NCBI GenBank assembly: GCA_958369225.1
Contig: CATXID010000001.1
Location: forward strand, 558,001-622,000
DNA: 64,000 nucleotides
Source of the DNA: an uncultured Collinsella sp.
Lineage (GTDB): Bacteria > Actinomycetota > Coriobacteriia > Coriobacteriales > Coriobacteriaceae
Direction: 5' to 3'
The notes under the pieces were generated by a model. The model did not search any database. It saw nothing but the letters and a program-made list of their open reading frames with translations, and was not told where the DNA came from. Positions 53,501 through 62,807 of this stretch are shown in pieces. The stretch's first letter is position 1. Each line of letters starts with the position of its first letter. The position numbers and the translations under genes are program-made.

Positions 53501-55102
53501 CTACGACGCCAGCGTGGCGATGACGGCTTCGTCGCCGGCGTATATGAGGGTGTTGCCGTCGGGAATGATCGTTTGGCCGTCGCGCTTGAGCATCACGACG
53601 ATAAAGGGGTGCTTGCCCTGCGGCACATCGCGCAGGCGCAGCCCCGCCAGGCGACCGTGGGACGTAACGGTGACTTCGCGCAGCGTAACCTCGGCACGCT
53701 CTTCAAACGTTGGCGCGGCCATAACCAGAAGGTCGCCTTCTTCGATGACGGTGTCGCCGTTGGGCAGCACCGGGTGCGCGCCGTCGCGCAGTACCAAGAC
53801 CACCAGCATGTCCGTGGCGCTGCCAATATCGGCGAGCGAGCGTCCGGCAAACGGATGTCCAGCTCCCACCTTGAGCTTGACGAACGACATGCCGTCCTCG
53901 TCGCGGTAATCGTTAAAGGTGCGGCGCACGTCGCCTTCCGCGTCGATCATGTCGAGCTTCTTTGCCACCGCCGGCAGCAGCGAGCCCTGCACCACAATGC
54001 TCGACACAGCAATCACAAACACCAGGTCAAATAGGTCGTGCCCACCGGGAACGCCGGCTACCACGGCAAAGAGGCTAAATACGACCGAAGCCGCGCCGCG
54101 CAGCCCCGCCCAGCTTACGAGTGCGACCTGGCGAGGGTTCGTCTTAAAGGGTGCCAACAGCATGCCCACGGCGATGGGGCGGCTCACAAAGAGCATAAAC
54201 GCCATGAGTGCCAGGCCCGGTAGCAACATTTGCGGCAGGCGCGCGGGCGTCACGAGCAGGCCGAGCAAGAAGAAGATGGTCATCTCGGCCATCTCGGTAA
54301 GAGTGTCGAAGAAGTGCGCCATCTCGACCTTGCCGGTGATGTCGCTCGCACCCAGCACAATTCCGGCAAGGTACACGGCCAAAAAGCCGTTGCCACCCAG
54401 ATAACTCGGCAGTGCGTAGGCGACGATCGCCACAGCGAACAAGAAGATGGTCTGCGCACCCTCGGCTGTTGCATGTGTGCGTTCGATCAAGCGGCCCGAT
54501 GTCCAGCCGATGACAAGGCCCAGGCCCACACCTAGGATGATTTGCTTGGCCAGCAGCACGGGGATGTTAACGTCGCCGCCCGCCGCGAGGGTCGCGAGCA
54601 CGGCGGTGAGCATGTAGGCGACGGGATCGTTGGAGCCCGATTCGACTTCGAGCAGCGAGTCGGTGCCGCCCTTTAGCGAAAGACTGTGCTCGCGCAGCAC
54701 GCTAAAGACGCTGGCCGCGTCGGTGGATGCCACGACTGATCCCAGCAGCAGGCCGCCGATCCAGTCGAAGCCCAGTACAAAGTGCGCGAACACGCCCGTG
54801 ATGCCAGCGGTGATGACGACGCCGAGCGTGCTCAGCAGCACCGCGGGCACAGCGACAGGTTTGGCGCGGTCGATGTTGGTGTTAAAGCCGCCGTAGAACA
54901 TGATGAACAGCAGCGCCGTGCTGCAGACGGTTTCGGTGAGCGCATAGTCGCTAAAGTCGATGTGCGCCGGACCGTTGACGCCCAGCAGCATGCCGAGTGC
55001 GATAAAGATGAGCAGGGTGGGGAAGGGGAGCTTTTTGCCGACGGGCTTGATGGTCAGGCACAGAATAATGACGAGCCCGATAAAGAGAAGTATCTGGTTC
55101 AT
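53501..55102 (-). CDS. K+/H+ antiporter of the CvrA/NhaP2 type
   Basis: The 533-aa membrane antiporter has about 12 spans in residues 1-385, including the ion-site region GSVVASTDAASVFSVLRE and ESGSNDPVAYMLTAVL typical of CPA1-type exchangers. The C-terminal cytosolic part (about 390-533) has a TrkA-C-like fold (VGAGHPFAGRSLADIG) and a second repeat (GRLAGLRLRDVPQGKHPFIVVMLKRDG). Such CvrA/NhaP2 proteins exchange K+ or Na+ for H+. The start ATG has a possible GGAGCG site upstream. It is a single gene, convergent with the BREX operon. Confidence 0.9.
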   Translation of the reverse strand: MNQILLFIGLVIILCLTIKPVGKKLPFPTLLIFIALGMLLGVNGPAHIDFSDYALTETVCSTALLFIMFYGGFNTNIDRAKPVAVPAVLLSTLGVVITAGITGVFAHFVLGFDWIGGLLLGSVVASTDAASVFSVLREHSLSLKGGTDSLLEVESGSNDPVAYMLTAVLATLAAGGDVNIPVLLAKQIILGVGLGLVIGWTSGRLIERTHATAEGAQTIFLFAVAIVAYALPSYLGGNGFLAVYLAGIVLGASDITGKVEMAHFFDTLTEMAEMTIFFLLGLLVTPARLPQMLLPGLALMAFMLFVSRPIAVGMLLAPFKTNPRQVALVSWAGLRGAASVVFSLFAVVAGVPGGHDLFDLVFVIAVSSIVVQGSLLPAVAKKLDMIDAEGDVRRTFNDYRDEDGMSFVKLKVGAGHPFAGRSLADIGSATDMLVVLVLRDGAHPVLPNGDTVIEEGDLLVMAAPTFEERAEVTLREVTVTSHGRLAGLRLRDVPQGKHPFIVVMLKRDGQTIIPDGNTLIYAGDEAVIATLAS

Positions 55103-55427
55103 GGATGGTGTCCGCTCCTGGGTGGTTTGCGTGGCACGGTCAGTTGTCTGCGGTTATTTGTACCCAAAGATGGTGGGTTTATGGGCTTGGATTGCGGGCG
55201 TGCGCATTTTCGACACGAGACCGCGACGCGAGCGTCGCTGGTTGGGGCGCTGCATCAGACGGCGTGGCGTGAGCGGTGCGGGTTGACGGGCGTGCGCCGG
55301 CGACCGTTGACGGTATGCAACCCTTTCCAGCTTTATTGCAACGGAGTACAATGGGTAACGTTTAAGTTCAACTTGAAGTTTTAGTTGCGGCGCCGGGCTT
55401 CGGCCGTAATGCAGGGAGAGGCGTACC
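55103..55427. other. 325-base gap before the metallophosphoesterase gene
   Basis: A -10-like TACAAT occurs at 55347-55352 without a good -35. AAGTTCAACTTGAAGTT (55363-55379) includes a TTCAA-C-TTGAA palindrome, a possible operator. The ribosome binding site GGGAGAGG stands before ATG 55428. No gene was recognised. Confidence 0.4.
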
Positions 55428-56267
55428 ATGGCGATCTATGTGACATCCGATGCTCACGGGCACGTGCGTGCGCTTGACGAGGCCCTGTCCAAGATTTCGC
55501 TGGCGTCCGACGATACGCTGTACGTGCTGGGCGACATGATCGATCGCGGGCCCGATCCGGTTGGCGTTATTAAGCTCGTGCGCTCGCTGCCCAACGCTCG
55601 CGTGCTCAAGGGCAATCACGAGCAGATCATGCTCGACGCCATCATTGGCCAAGATCCGCTCGATGCCGAGACATGGGATATCAACGGCGGTTGGACTACC
55701 CGTCAGCAGCTCAACGATATGGAATTCGAGGCGTACGAGGAGCTCGTGCGTTGGATGGCGACGCTGCCGCTCTACGCAGTGGCCGAGACTGATGAGCGTC
55801 CGTACCTGCTGGTACATGCCGGCATCCAGACCGAGGCGGCGCGGGCGTTTTTGCTTGAACATGGGGTTGATTGTGCCGATGGTGCGGGGGCGGTGAATGC
55901 TGATCGCGAACTGCTGAAGCAGATGCTTGCCGTGCAGTCGTCCGATGACCTGCTGTGGATTCGTCACGGCTATTGGGATGCGCCGACGGGGTTGCTTTCT
56001 GCCGAGGGCAAGGGTCCGGTCGTGGTGAGCGGCCACACGCCAACGGTGTCGCTCGGGCGTTACTGCGAGGTAGGCGGCCTGGCGGGGCTCGACGAGGAGT
56101 CGGGGCGCGGACAGATTGTGCGCCTGGGCGGCGAGGATACCGCCGGCGTGCCCGATCGCATCGATATCGACTGCGCCGCCGCCACCGGCTCCGAGTTCGG
56201 CCGCGTGGGCATCCTGCGCCTGGATGATGGTGCGGAGTTCTACGCGAACATCAACCCGGGCGAATAA
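55428..56267 (+). CDS. Metallophosphoesterase (PrpE/ApaH/serine-threonine phosphatase-like)
   Basis: The 279-aa hydrolase shows the PPP-type metal motifs: SDAHGH (residues 6-11), LGDMIDRGPDPVGVI (about 34-48), LKGNHEQIMLDAI (about 61-73) and later LVHAGIQ and VVSGHTPT. The family includes symmetric Ap4A hydrolase and protein phosphatases; specificity cannot be told. The start is ATG at 55428 after GGGAGAGGCGTACC. A terminator lies 130 bases downstream. Confidence 0.9.
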   Translation: MAIYVTSDAHGHVRALDEALSKISLASDDTLYVLGDMIDRGPDPVGVIKLVRSLPNARVLKGNHEQIMLDAIIGQDPLDAETWDINGGWTTRQQLNDMEFEAYEELVRWMATLPLYAVAETDERPYLLVHAGIQTEAARAFLLEHGVDCADGAGAVNADRELLKQMLAVQSSDDLLWIRHGYWDAPTGLLSAEGKGPVVVSGHTPTVSLGRYCEVGGLAGLDEESGRGQIVRLGGEDTAGVPDRIDIDCAAATGSEFGRVGILRLDDGAEFYANINPGE

Positions 56268-56394
56268 TCGGTGCAAAGGGTAGCTAATTTGGGACGGGGC
56301 TTTTTTGGCTACTTTCGAAGAGTAGCGCCTTCTTGCTCGGTAAGCGCTAGAAATGAGGAGCGTCTGCGTCCTCGGCAGCGCGAAAATGCTCGAA

Positions 56395-56439
56395 AAACCG
56401 TCGCAACGGAGTCAAACGACGTCGCGACGGTTCTTTTTT
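56395..56439 (+). terminator. Rightward terminator
   Basis: AACCGTCGC (56396 on) and GCGACGGTT form the stem, with TTCTTTTTTGG following. It ends the metallophosphoesterase transcript. Confidence 0.85.
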
Positions 56440-56452
56440 GGCTGCCCGCTGG

Positions 56453-56575
56453 CTAAGTGAGTAGGCTTTTTTGGAAATGCCGAGCAGACGGCAAATTTGC
56501 CTCAACAAAACCGCAGGTAACTGACTTGTATTTTGCCGGAGTGGTCAGGGATTCGGCAAAAGTCTACTCACTTAG
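56453..56575. repeat. 123-bp inverted-repeat element
   Basis: CTAAGTGAGTAGGCTTTTTT (56453 on) is the near reverse complement of AAAAGTCTACTCACTTAG, ending at 56575. The interior carries CGGCAAA/TTTGCCG-like bits. No gene inside. It lies between the terminator and the 3' end of the flippase gene. Confidence 0.7.
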
Positions 56576-56655
56576 TTTTGCGTGATGCATATTGTCCGCA
56601 ATGAGACCCCAGTCGGGGTGATTCCATCGTAAGTTAGCTGCCCCCATTGCACCAA

Positions 56656-58236
56656 TTAGACGCCGTATGGATTGCGGTCGCGTTCGATGCGTTGGCGGAT
56701 GTGGGCGTACTCGATTATCAGCAACACCAGCAGTAGGGCCATGACCGCCAGGTAGCTCACCACGGCGCCCATCAGACCCAGCAGCTTAATCAGGATCACC
56801 GGCAGCACCACGCTTACGGCGAAGCAGATCAGGTAGATCTTGGTGACATCGCCGGCGTGGCGCAACACCGTGATGATGGCGTAGATAAAGTCGATTGCCG
56901 CGGTGACGCCGCCGGCGACAACCATTAGCAGTGCCAGCGTGCGGTAGCGCTCAAAGTTAAGACCGTACATAAAGCTCATGAGGGGAATGCCGGGGCCTGC
57001 CATAAATGCGGCGCACGCTCCGGTAATGACCACGATTAGTGCCATAACGGCAACAATAATCAGGTCAAAGCGGCGACGCTTACGCGGATTCGCCCAAATG
57101 CTCGACAGACGCAGAAGCTGCGGTTTATAGATAAATCCGATGCTCAGCAAAATAGCCTGCGCCGGAAAGAACAGGGCATTAAAGTACAGCTGATACTTGT
57201 AGGCCAGCGTGCCTTCCATCACGAACTTTGGCATGCTCTCGATAAGGTTGAACAGGAACAGCGCACCAAAGAGCGGGGCGCACTGGATAAATAGGTGACC
57301 AGCCTCGCGCAGACTCATGCGGCGTGATTTTTCGGTCTCGAGCAGGGCGAGAGGTGCGGTGACCAGCACGAGCGAGGCGATCGCGGTAACACCCATGGCC
57401 ATAGCCGCGATGGGCATGCTGCGCGTGAGGAACAGCGCCACGCTAAAGACTGCGATGACGCCGGCGGAACGCAGCGTTTGGCTCATGCCGGCCAAATAGA
57501 GCTTGTCGGCCTGCTGCAGGCGGCCCTCGTACACGTCCGCCACGCCGTCGATCACCTTATACAGGTAGACGCCCAAGCCGATCGTGGCCATCTGTGCATC
57601 GTAGCCGCGGGCGCTGCTGTATACCAGGCCGCATGCCAGCGCGAGCGCTCCGCAGAGCCAGCGGTTGAGCTGGTAGGAGGCGAAGGAGGTTTTTTCGTCG
57701 ATGTCCGAGACCTGAAAGTTGCGCACGCCGTAGTTGCACGCGATCATGATGAGCGTGCCGGTGACAAAGGCGATGGAGAACTTGCCGGCTTCCTCGGCGC
57801 CCACAAGCTGCGTGGACACAATGGTGAGCAGGGGAAACGTGAAACCCCATACGGCGGTGCCCAGGGTATTCCAAAGGTAGTCGAGACGGGTGGCGTGATC
57901 TTCGTACTCGGCTTCTTGCGTGGAGAAGCCGCCGCCGTAGACAGCGCCGAGCAGGCGGTTCCACCATGCGTTAACCATGCGGTGGATGGGGCCGGGTTGG
58001 CGATCGCGCTCGCGGCGACGGCGTGTGGCCTGGCTGCTGTCGGGACCGCCGGCGTTACGCTGGCTTAGCTCTTGGATTCGTGCGAGCTCCTCGGCGGTGT
58101 GCGATGCGGGGAACAGGCCGTTCTCGATGCGTCCGCCCTGGGCCTTTGCGGTACCGCTGCTCGTTGCGGCGGGGTCGGCGACGCCATTACGGCGGGCGAT
58201 GGTGCGGCGGATGCTATCGAGGGGCGTGATGCTCAA
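56656..58236 (-). CDS. Polysaccharide flippase-like membrane protein
   Basis: The 526-aa protein has a polar N-terminus of about 110 residues and then about 12-14 membrane spans. Segments such as TLGTAVWGFTFPLLTIVSTQLVGAEEAGKFSIAFVTGTLIMIACNYGVRNFQVSDI resemble Wzx/MATE-type flippases that move lipid-linked sugars across the membrane. TTG start at 58236 with GAAAGGA upstream. It is a stand-alone gene with no glycosyltransferases next to it, so the sugar is unknown. Confidence 0.75.
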   Translation of the reverse strand: MSITPLDSIRRTIARRNGVADPAATSSGTAKAQGGRIENGLFPASHTAEELARIQELSQRNAGGPDSSQATRRRRERDRQPGPIHRMVNAWWNRLLGAVYGGGFSTQEAEYEDHATRLDYLWNTLGTAVWGFTFPLLTIVSTQLVGAEEAGKFSIAFVTGTLIMIACNYGVRNFQVSDIDEKTSFASYQLNRWLCGALALACGLVYSSARGYDAQMATIGLGVYLYKVIDGVADVYEGRLQQADKLYLAGMSQTLRSAGVIAVFSVALFLTRSMPIAAMAMGVTAIASLVLVTAPLALLETEKSRRMSLREAGHLFIQCAPLFGALFLFNLIESMPKFVMEGTLAYKYQLYFNALFFPAQAILLSIGFIYKPQLLRLSSIWANPRKRRRFDLIIVAVMALIVVITGACAAFMAGPGIPLMSFMYGLNFERYRTLALLMVVAGGVTAAIDFIYAIITVLRHAGDVTKIYLICFAVSVVLPVILIKLLGLMGAVVSYLAVMALLLVLLIIEYAHIRQRIERDRNPYGV

Positions 58237-58330
58237 GGCGATTCCTTTCTATTGCTGCGCTCTAGTATAGCCGCGGTGGTATCGACTCGTGTTTTTGAAC
58301 AGGTTGTTCAATATATTCGGCGGTGCCATT

Positions 58331-58447
58331 CAGTAGTCGGCACTTTAGGAACGTCCCTAAGTGCCGGCATCTGGGGACACTCCTTGAATGTTGCCTGCTC
58401 AAGAGTGTCCCCAACGACTAGTCGTTTAAGAACGTCCCCAATGACTA
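58331..58447. repeat. GGGGAC-type approximately 120-bp repeat, copy 2
   Basis: It has the same plan as 18676-18798, with the same 39-base end block (58407-58445, two differences). The internal hairpin differs in sequence, which suggests the structure is kept rather than the letters. It lies between the flippase and pckA genes. Confidence 0.75.
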
Positions 58448-58587
58448 GGCCGCTTGCGTGCGATTTTTGACCGTTGGGCGGGCGCTTCGCCCTTGCCGCA
58501 AAAACGTTTTTGCATATCGGGTACAACGGGCTTTACGTGAGTAAAGTGCGCGCCGCGTCCACGTGTCGCGTTTTTAAAGGAGGCCCC

Positions 58588-60258
58588 ATGCCTGGTGTTA
58601 CCCCTGCAGAAGTTCTATCCAACTTTGGCATTACGCTGGTCGAAGATCCCGCCGAGAACCAGCCCCGCCTGCTGGTCGACCTGCCGGCAGCCGAGCTCGT
58701 CGAGCATGCGATTCGCCGCGAAGAGGGCCGTATGGCCTCCAACGGCGCACTCGTGATCGAGACGGGGGAGCGTACCGGACGTTCGCCCAACGACCGCTTT
58801 ATCGTTGACACCCCCGATGTCCACGACAAGATTGCCTGGGGCGCCGTCAACCGCCCGCTGTCCGTCGAAAGCTACGAGGTCATCAAAGCCGGCATCGTCG
58901 ACTATCTCAACGAGCGCGATGTGTTCGTCACCCGCGGCATGGCCGGCGCCGACCGCAACCACACGCGCCGTCTGCTTGTCGCCTGCGAGCGTGCCAGCCA
59001 GGCGCTCTTCATTAAGCAGATGCTCGCCCGCCCGCTCGCCCGCGAAATCGCGCGCACCGGCGAGCCGGATTTCTGCGTGCTCGCCGCGCCGGGCTACCAG
59101 TGCGATCCCGCCATCAAGGGCCTCAACTCCAGCGCCGCCGTGGTCATCAACTTCCAGGAGCGAGTGATTCTGGTCGCTGGCACCGGCTACTCCGGCGAGA
59201 TCAAAAAGTCCATCTTCAGCGTCATGAATTACCTGCTGCCCGTCGAGGACGACGTACTGCCCATGCATTGCTCGGCCAGCATGGATCCCGTCACGCACGA
59301 GACCGCGGTGTTCTTTGGCCTGTCCGGCACCGGCAAGACCACGCTTTCGGCCAACCCCACGCGCCTGCTGATCGGCGACGACGAGCACGGCTGGTCCGAC
59401 ATGGGCATCTTTAACGTCGAGGGCGGCTGCTACGCCAAGTGCGAGGGCCTGGACGCGTTCCACGAGCCCGAGATCTTCAACGCCGTTCGCTTTGGCGCCA
59501 TCTGTGAAAACGTGGTACTCGATGAGAATCGCAAGCCTAACTACGACGACGTCTCGATCACGCACAATACGCGCGTGGCCTACCCCGTCGAGCATATCCC
59601 CAACGCGTGGACCAAGGGCATGGGCACCACCCCGAGCGTCGTGCTGTTTTTGACCTGCGACGCCTTTGGCGTGCTGCCGCCCATCTCGCGCCTGACGGCC
59701 GACGCCGCCATGTATCACTTTGTGACGGGCTTTACGGCCAAGATTCCCGGCACCGAGGTCGGCGTCACCGAGCCCACACCCACGTTCTCTTCGCTGTTTG
59801 GCGAGCCGTTTATGCCGCTCGACCCCATGGTCTACGCTAAGATGCTCGGCGAGCGCATCGCCGACGGTCGCACCCGCGTCTATCTGGTCAACACCGGCTG
59901 GATCGGCGGCGGTTATGGCGTGGGCCATCGCATCGAGCTTGCCTACACGCGCGCCCTGGTGGCCCGTGCCCTCGACGGTACCATCGAGGACAGCGAGTTC
60001 GTGCATGACGATATCTTTAACGTCGACATTCCCACCACGTGCCACGGTGTGCCCGACGGCATTCTGGTGCCGCGCCAGTACTGGCAGAGCACCGCTCGCT
60101 ACGACGAGGCAGCGCACAACCTGGCCGTGATGTTCGAGGAGAACTTCGAGAAGAAGTACTCGCACCTGCCCGAGTCCGTCAAGGCCGCCGGCCCGCACGC
60201 CCAGGTGCCCGCTGAGGCCCGTCATCGCGGCCGCGGCCTGCTGGGACTCCGCCACTAG
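58588..60258 (+). CDS. pckA: Phosphoenolpyruvate carboxykinase (ATP)
   Basis: It interconverts oxaloacetate and phosphoenolpyruvate with ATP. The kinase P-loop is GLSGTGKTTLSANP (about residues 244-257), the metal site GDDEHGWSD follows, and RTGRSPNDRFIVDTP and the NTGWIGGGYGVGHRI segment are typical. 556 aa, slightly longer than E. coli Pck, with an Arg/His-rich tail RHRGRGLLGLRH. ATG 58588 was taken because AAAGGAGG (58576-58583) precedes it; the frame upstream to 58474 lies in leader sequence. Confidence 0.95.
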   Translation: MPGVTPAEVLSNFGITLVEDPAENQPRLLVDLPAAELVEHAIRREEGRMASNGALVIETGERTGRSPNDRFIVDTPDVHDKIAWGAVNRPLSVESYEVIKAGIVDYLNERDVFVTRGMAGADRNHTRRLLVACERASQALFIKQMLARPLAREIARTGEPDFCVLAAPGYQCDPAIKGLNSSAAVVINFQERVILVAGTGYSGEIKKSIFSVMNYLLPVEDDVLPMHCSASMDPVTHETAVFFGLSGTGKTTLSANPTRLLIGDDEHGWSDMGIFNVEGGCYAKCEGLDAFHEPEIFNAVRFGAICENVVLDENRKPNYDDVSITHNTRVAYPVEHIPNAWTKGMGTTPSVVLFLTCDAFGVLPPISRLTADAAMYHFVTGFTAKIPGTEVGVTEPTPTFSSLFGEPFMPLDPMVYAKMLGERIADGRTRVYLVNTGWIGGGYGVGHRIELAYTRALVARALDGTIEDSEFVHDDIFNVDIPTTCHGVPDGILVPRQYWQSTARYDEAAHNLAVMFEENFEKKYSHLPESVKAAGPHAQVPAEARHRGRGLLGLRH

Positions 60259-60273
60259 CGTCGCCTCAGGCCC

Positions 60274-60315
60274 AAAACCACCACAAAGGGGACGGGCGCC
60301 TTTGTGGTGGTTTTA
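60274..60315. repeat. Six-copy palindromic repeat, copy 3
   Basis: Core AAAGGGGACGGGCGCCTTT, minus orientation, ends in GTGGTGGTTTTA directly after pckA. The T-rich end may make it serve as the pckA terminator. Confidence 0.85.
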
Positions 60316-60335
60316 CTCACGCGAATGACTCGGGT

Positions 60336-60485
60336 TACAATACGCCTGACATATCGCCCCCTTCTCCGGATGGGGGCAGCGTAAGCGCTCTTGTGGCGGC
60401 ACCGTAGGACTTTGAAGGTGGCCGCTGTGAGGGCGCTTTTTGTTTAGGCGTCCGGACTCGGGCGTCCGCTATGAAGGGAGAACAT
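60336..60485 (+). promoter_or_regulatory. Structured leader with attenuator-like hairpin before the B3/B4 gene
   Basis: A -10-like TACAAT lies at 60336-60341. Downstream are a GCCCCC..GGGGGC hairpin (60356-60377) and a larger stem from AGCGCTC (60384-60390) to GGGCGCT (60431-60437), with inner GCGGC/GCCGC pairs and five Ts right after. A terminator between promoter and gene implies conditional read-through. It matches no riboswitch class that I recognise, and it is too short for a T-box. Confidence 0.5.
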
Positions 60486-61205
60486 ATGAAGAGTTTCGTT
60501 GCCGAGGATTCGTTTTGGGAGCTGTTTCCGCAGGCGGCTATCGGCGTCGTGGTCGTAAAGGGCATGAAGCCCGCGGCTCAGATTCCCCAGGAGGACGTGG
60601 ATGCAATCGCCGCGCTGCTTGACCGCGCCAACATCGATGCGGAGCGCCATCTGACCAGCGATACCATCAGCGAGAACGCGCCGGTCAAGGCATGGCGCGA
60701 GGCCTATCGCCTGTTCAAGACCAAGAAGGGCGCGCGTTGCTCAGTTGAGAACCTGCTCAAGCGCGTGCTCAAAGGCAAGCCGGTCGGCCACATCACGCCG
60801 GCGGTGGATATCTACAACACGATTTCGTTGACTTATGCGCTGCCCGTTGGCGGTGAGGATTTGCATGCTATTGAGGGCAATCTGCGCCTGACGGTGACCG
60901 ACGGCGGCGACGCGTTCTTGCCACTTGGCGAGGAGGCGGATGATCCGACGCTGCCCGACGAGCTTGCCTATATCGACGATGCAGGCGCCGTGTGCCGCTG
61001 CTGGAACTGGCGCGATGGCGTTCGCACGGCGCTGTCCGACGATTCGGCCGATGCGTTCCTGGCGATCGAGTGCGTAGAGCCCGAGCGCATGGGGGATTGC
61101 CAGGCTGCGATCGATCGCCTCGCTGAGCTGCTCGAGCGGTATTTGGGAGCGACGGTTGTCGTTAAGACGCTTGTGACCCGCGACAATCCTTGCGTGGAGT
61201 TGTAG
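60486..61205 (+). CDS. B3/B4 tRNA-editing-domain protein
   Basis: The 239-aa protein is of the B3/B4 domain family, named for the editing module of phenylalanyl-tRNA synthetase beta chains. Recognisable parts are KAWREAYRLFKTKKGARCSVENLLKRVLKG, PAVDIYNTISLTYALPVGGEDLHAIEG and the C-terminal region around CRCWNWRDGVRT. Free-standing members are thought to edit or bind aminoacyl-tRNA, with no proof here. ATG 60486 follows AAGGGAG. Its leader has an attenuator-like stem. Confidence 0.88.
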   Translation: MKSFVAEDSFWELFPQAAIGVVVVKGMKPAAQIPQEDVDAIAALLDRANIDAERHLTSDTISENAPVKAWREAYRLFKTKKGARCSVENLLKRVLKGKPVGHITPAVDIYNTISLTYALPVGGEDLHAIEGNLRLTVTDGGDAFLPLGEEADDPTLPDELAYIDDAGAVCRCWNWRDGVRTALSDDSADAFLAIECVEPERMGDCQAAIDRLAELLERYLGATVVVKTLVTRDNPCVEL

Positions 61206-61230
61206 CAACGCCTAAAACTTATTGAGGTTC

Positions 61231-61271
61231 AAACCACCACAAAGGTGCCTGTCCCCTTTGTGGTGGTTTTT
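61231..61271. repeat. Six-copy palindromic repeat, copy 4
   Basis: Core AAAGGTGCCTGTCCCCTTT, plus orientation, with full CCACCAC/GTGGTGG ends and TTTTTA after. Confidence 0.85.
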
Positions 61272-61373
61272 ATGTTGATGGGTTAACAAATCGGATATTT
61301 GGGTACGGGTGTTGCCTTGTGCGGCTAAGATGTTTACCCGTTAGCATCATGTAAGCGAAAGGCGGTCGTCATC

Positions 61374-61823
61374 ATGCAGCAGAACGACGAGACACGTTTT
61401 GAGGACTTTGTCGGACTGATCAGCGGCCTCTACAAGGAGATTCAGCGCATCAAGACGTCCGAAGGCGCAAGGCTCGGCCTTAAGGGCTCCGATGTCATGT
61501 GCCTGTACTATCTTGAGCGCAGCAAGGACGGCCTGACTGGCGCCGACCTCGCCCGCATGGCCGGCGTTACCCGTGCCGCCGTTTCGCGCACACTGGCTCA
61601 TCTGGAGGAGGGCGGCTACGTCGAGGTTGACGACTCGGGTGATGCGGCCGTCAAGTACCGTGCTCCGGTGCGCCTGACTGCTCTGGGCGGCGAGAGCATG
61701 AGCGAGGCCGATCGCATCATTCGCGATGTGCTCGATACCACCGGCAAGGCCATGGGCGTGGAGCAGCGCGAGCAGATGTATGAGTCGCTGCGCACGATCC
61801 TCAGCACCCTGCGCGAGATTTAG
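61374..61823 (+). CDS. MarR-family transcriptional regulator
   Basis: The 149-aa regulator has a winged helix GLTGADLARMAGVTRAAVSRTLAHLEEGGYVEV and a long C-terminal helix for dimerisation. MarR proteins usually repress neighbouring or own genes and respond to small ligands. The next gene on the strand, a DegV-family gene, lies 119 bases on. AAAGGCGG upstream of ATG 61374. Confidence 0.88.
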   Translation: MQQNDETRFEDFVGLISGLYKEIQRIKTSEGARLGLKGSDVMCLYYLERSKDGLTGADLARMAGVTRAAVSRTLAHLEEGGYVEVDDSGDAAVKYRAPVRLTALGGESMSEADRIIRDVLDTTGKAMGVEQREQMYESLRTILSTLREI

Positions 61824-61942
61824 AGCCGCGCTGGCACTATCTTTCAGCCAACAACTGCATCGTCCCGTTTGAGCGCGCACGCCGCGCCGTGACATTGTTG
61901 TCAAAATTCCCTGCGCGAGACCTGCGCAAGAAAGGATTCGCT

Positions 61943-62797
61943 ATGTCCGTCCGCATTATTACCGATTCCGCCAGCGATATGTCTCCGGCGGAGCACCCCG
62001 CTCTGCGTGTTCTGCCGCTGTCCGTCACCTTTGGCGCCGATGTGTACATGGATGGCGTCGACATCGATCACCAACGCTTTTACGAGATGCTCGTGGAGCG
62101 TGATGAGCTGCCCAAGACCGGTCAGGTCAATCCGTACGCCTTTTCGCAGGCGATTGCCGAGGTTCGTGAGGCCGGCGACGAGGCGGTGATTATTACCGTG
62201 GGTGCCAAGCTTTCGGGCACCAACCAGAGTGCCCGTACCGCACTTGCCGAGGCGCCGGGCGGCGACGTGTATGTGGTGGATAGCAACAACGTCACCCTGG
62301 GCGAGCGCGTGCTGGTCGAGTATGCGCTGCGCTTGGTGGACGAGGGCCAGGGCGCGGCTCAGGTTGCGGCGGCTGTCGAGGCCGTTCGCGACCGCGTGGT
62401 GGTCATCGGTTTGCTTGAGACGCTGGAGTACCTGGTGCGCGGAGGCCGCTTGTCTGCTGCGGCCGGCGCCGTGGGTACGCTACTCAACGTGAAGCCTGTT
62501 GTGGCCGCCGAGGATGGCCTGATCGTGCAACTGGGTAAGGCGCGCGGTTCCAAGAACGGTCGTAACCTGCTCAACCAGAAGGTCGAAAAGGCGGGCGGCA
62601 TCGACTTTTCCATGCCGCTGGCGCTCGGCTATACGGGCCTTTCGGATGCGGTGCTCAAGAAGTATATCGAGGACAGTGCGGCGCTGTGGGCTGGCCATGC
62701 CGAGAGCGAGCTGCCCATCCACACCATTGGCGCCACTATCGGCACCCACGTGGGCCCCGGCGCCGTAGCCGTAGCCTTCTTCCGCCCCGCCAACTAG
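61943..62797 (+). CDS. DegV-family fatty-acid-binding protein
   Basis: The 284-aa protein has the DegV start MSVRIITDSASDMSP and the family blocks PLSVTFGADVYMDGVDIDHQRFYEML, PKTGQVNPYAF, LSGTNQSA and ETLEYLVRGGRLS. DegV/FakB proteins bind a fatty acid and present it to the kinase FakA for phosphorylation. No fakA-like gene is in the window. ATG 61943 follows AGAAAGGA. Confidence 0.92.
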   Translation: MSVRIITDSASDMSPAEHPALRVLPLSVTFGADVYMDGVDIDHQRFYEMLVERDELPKTGQVNPYAFSQAIAEVREAGDEAVIITVGAKLSGTNQSARTALAEAPGGDVYVVDSNNVTLGERVLVEYALRLVDEGQGAAQVAAAVEAVRDRVVVIGLLETLEYLVRGGRLSAAAGAVGTLLNVKPVVAAEDGLIVQLGKARGSKNGRNLLNQKVEKAGGIDFSMPLALGYTGLSDAVLKKYIEDSAALWAGHAESELPIHTIGATIGTHVGPGAVAVAFFRPAN

Positions 62798-62807
62798 CTT
62801 TCCGGTC

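Noticed and set aside
58615..60255. 546-codon reverse frame across pckA
   Set aside because: It is a mirror of a certain gene; no domain and no start site.
60348..60485. T-box leader
   Set aside because: It is too short, and the conserved T-box sequence and specifier hairpin were not found.
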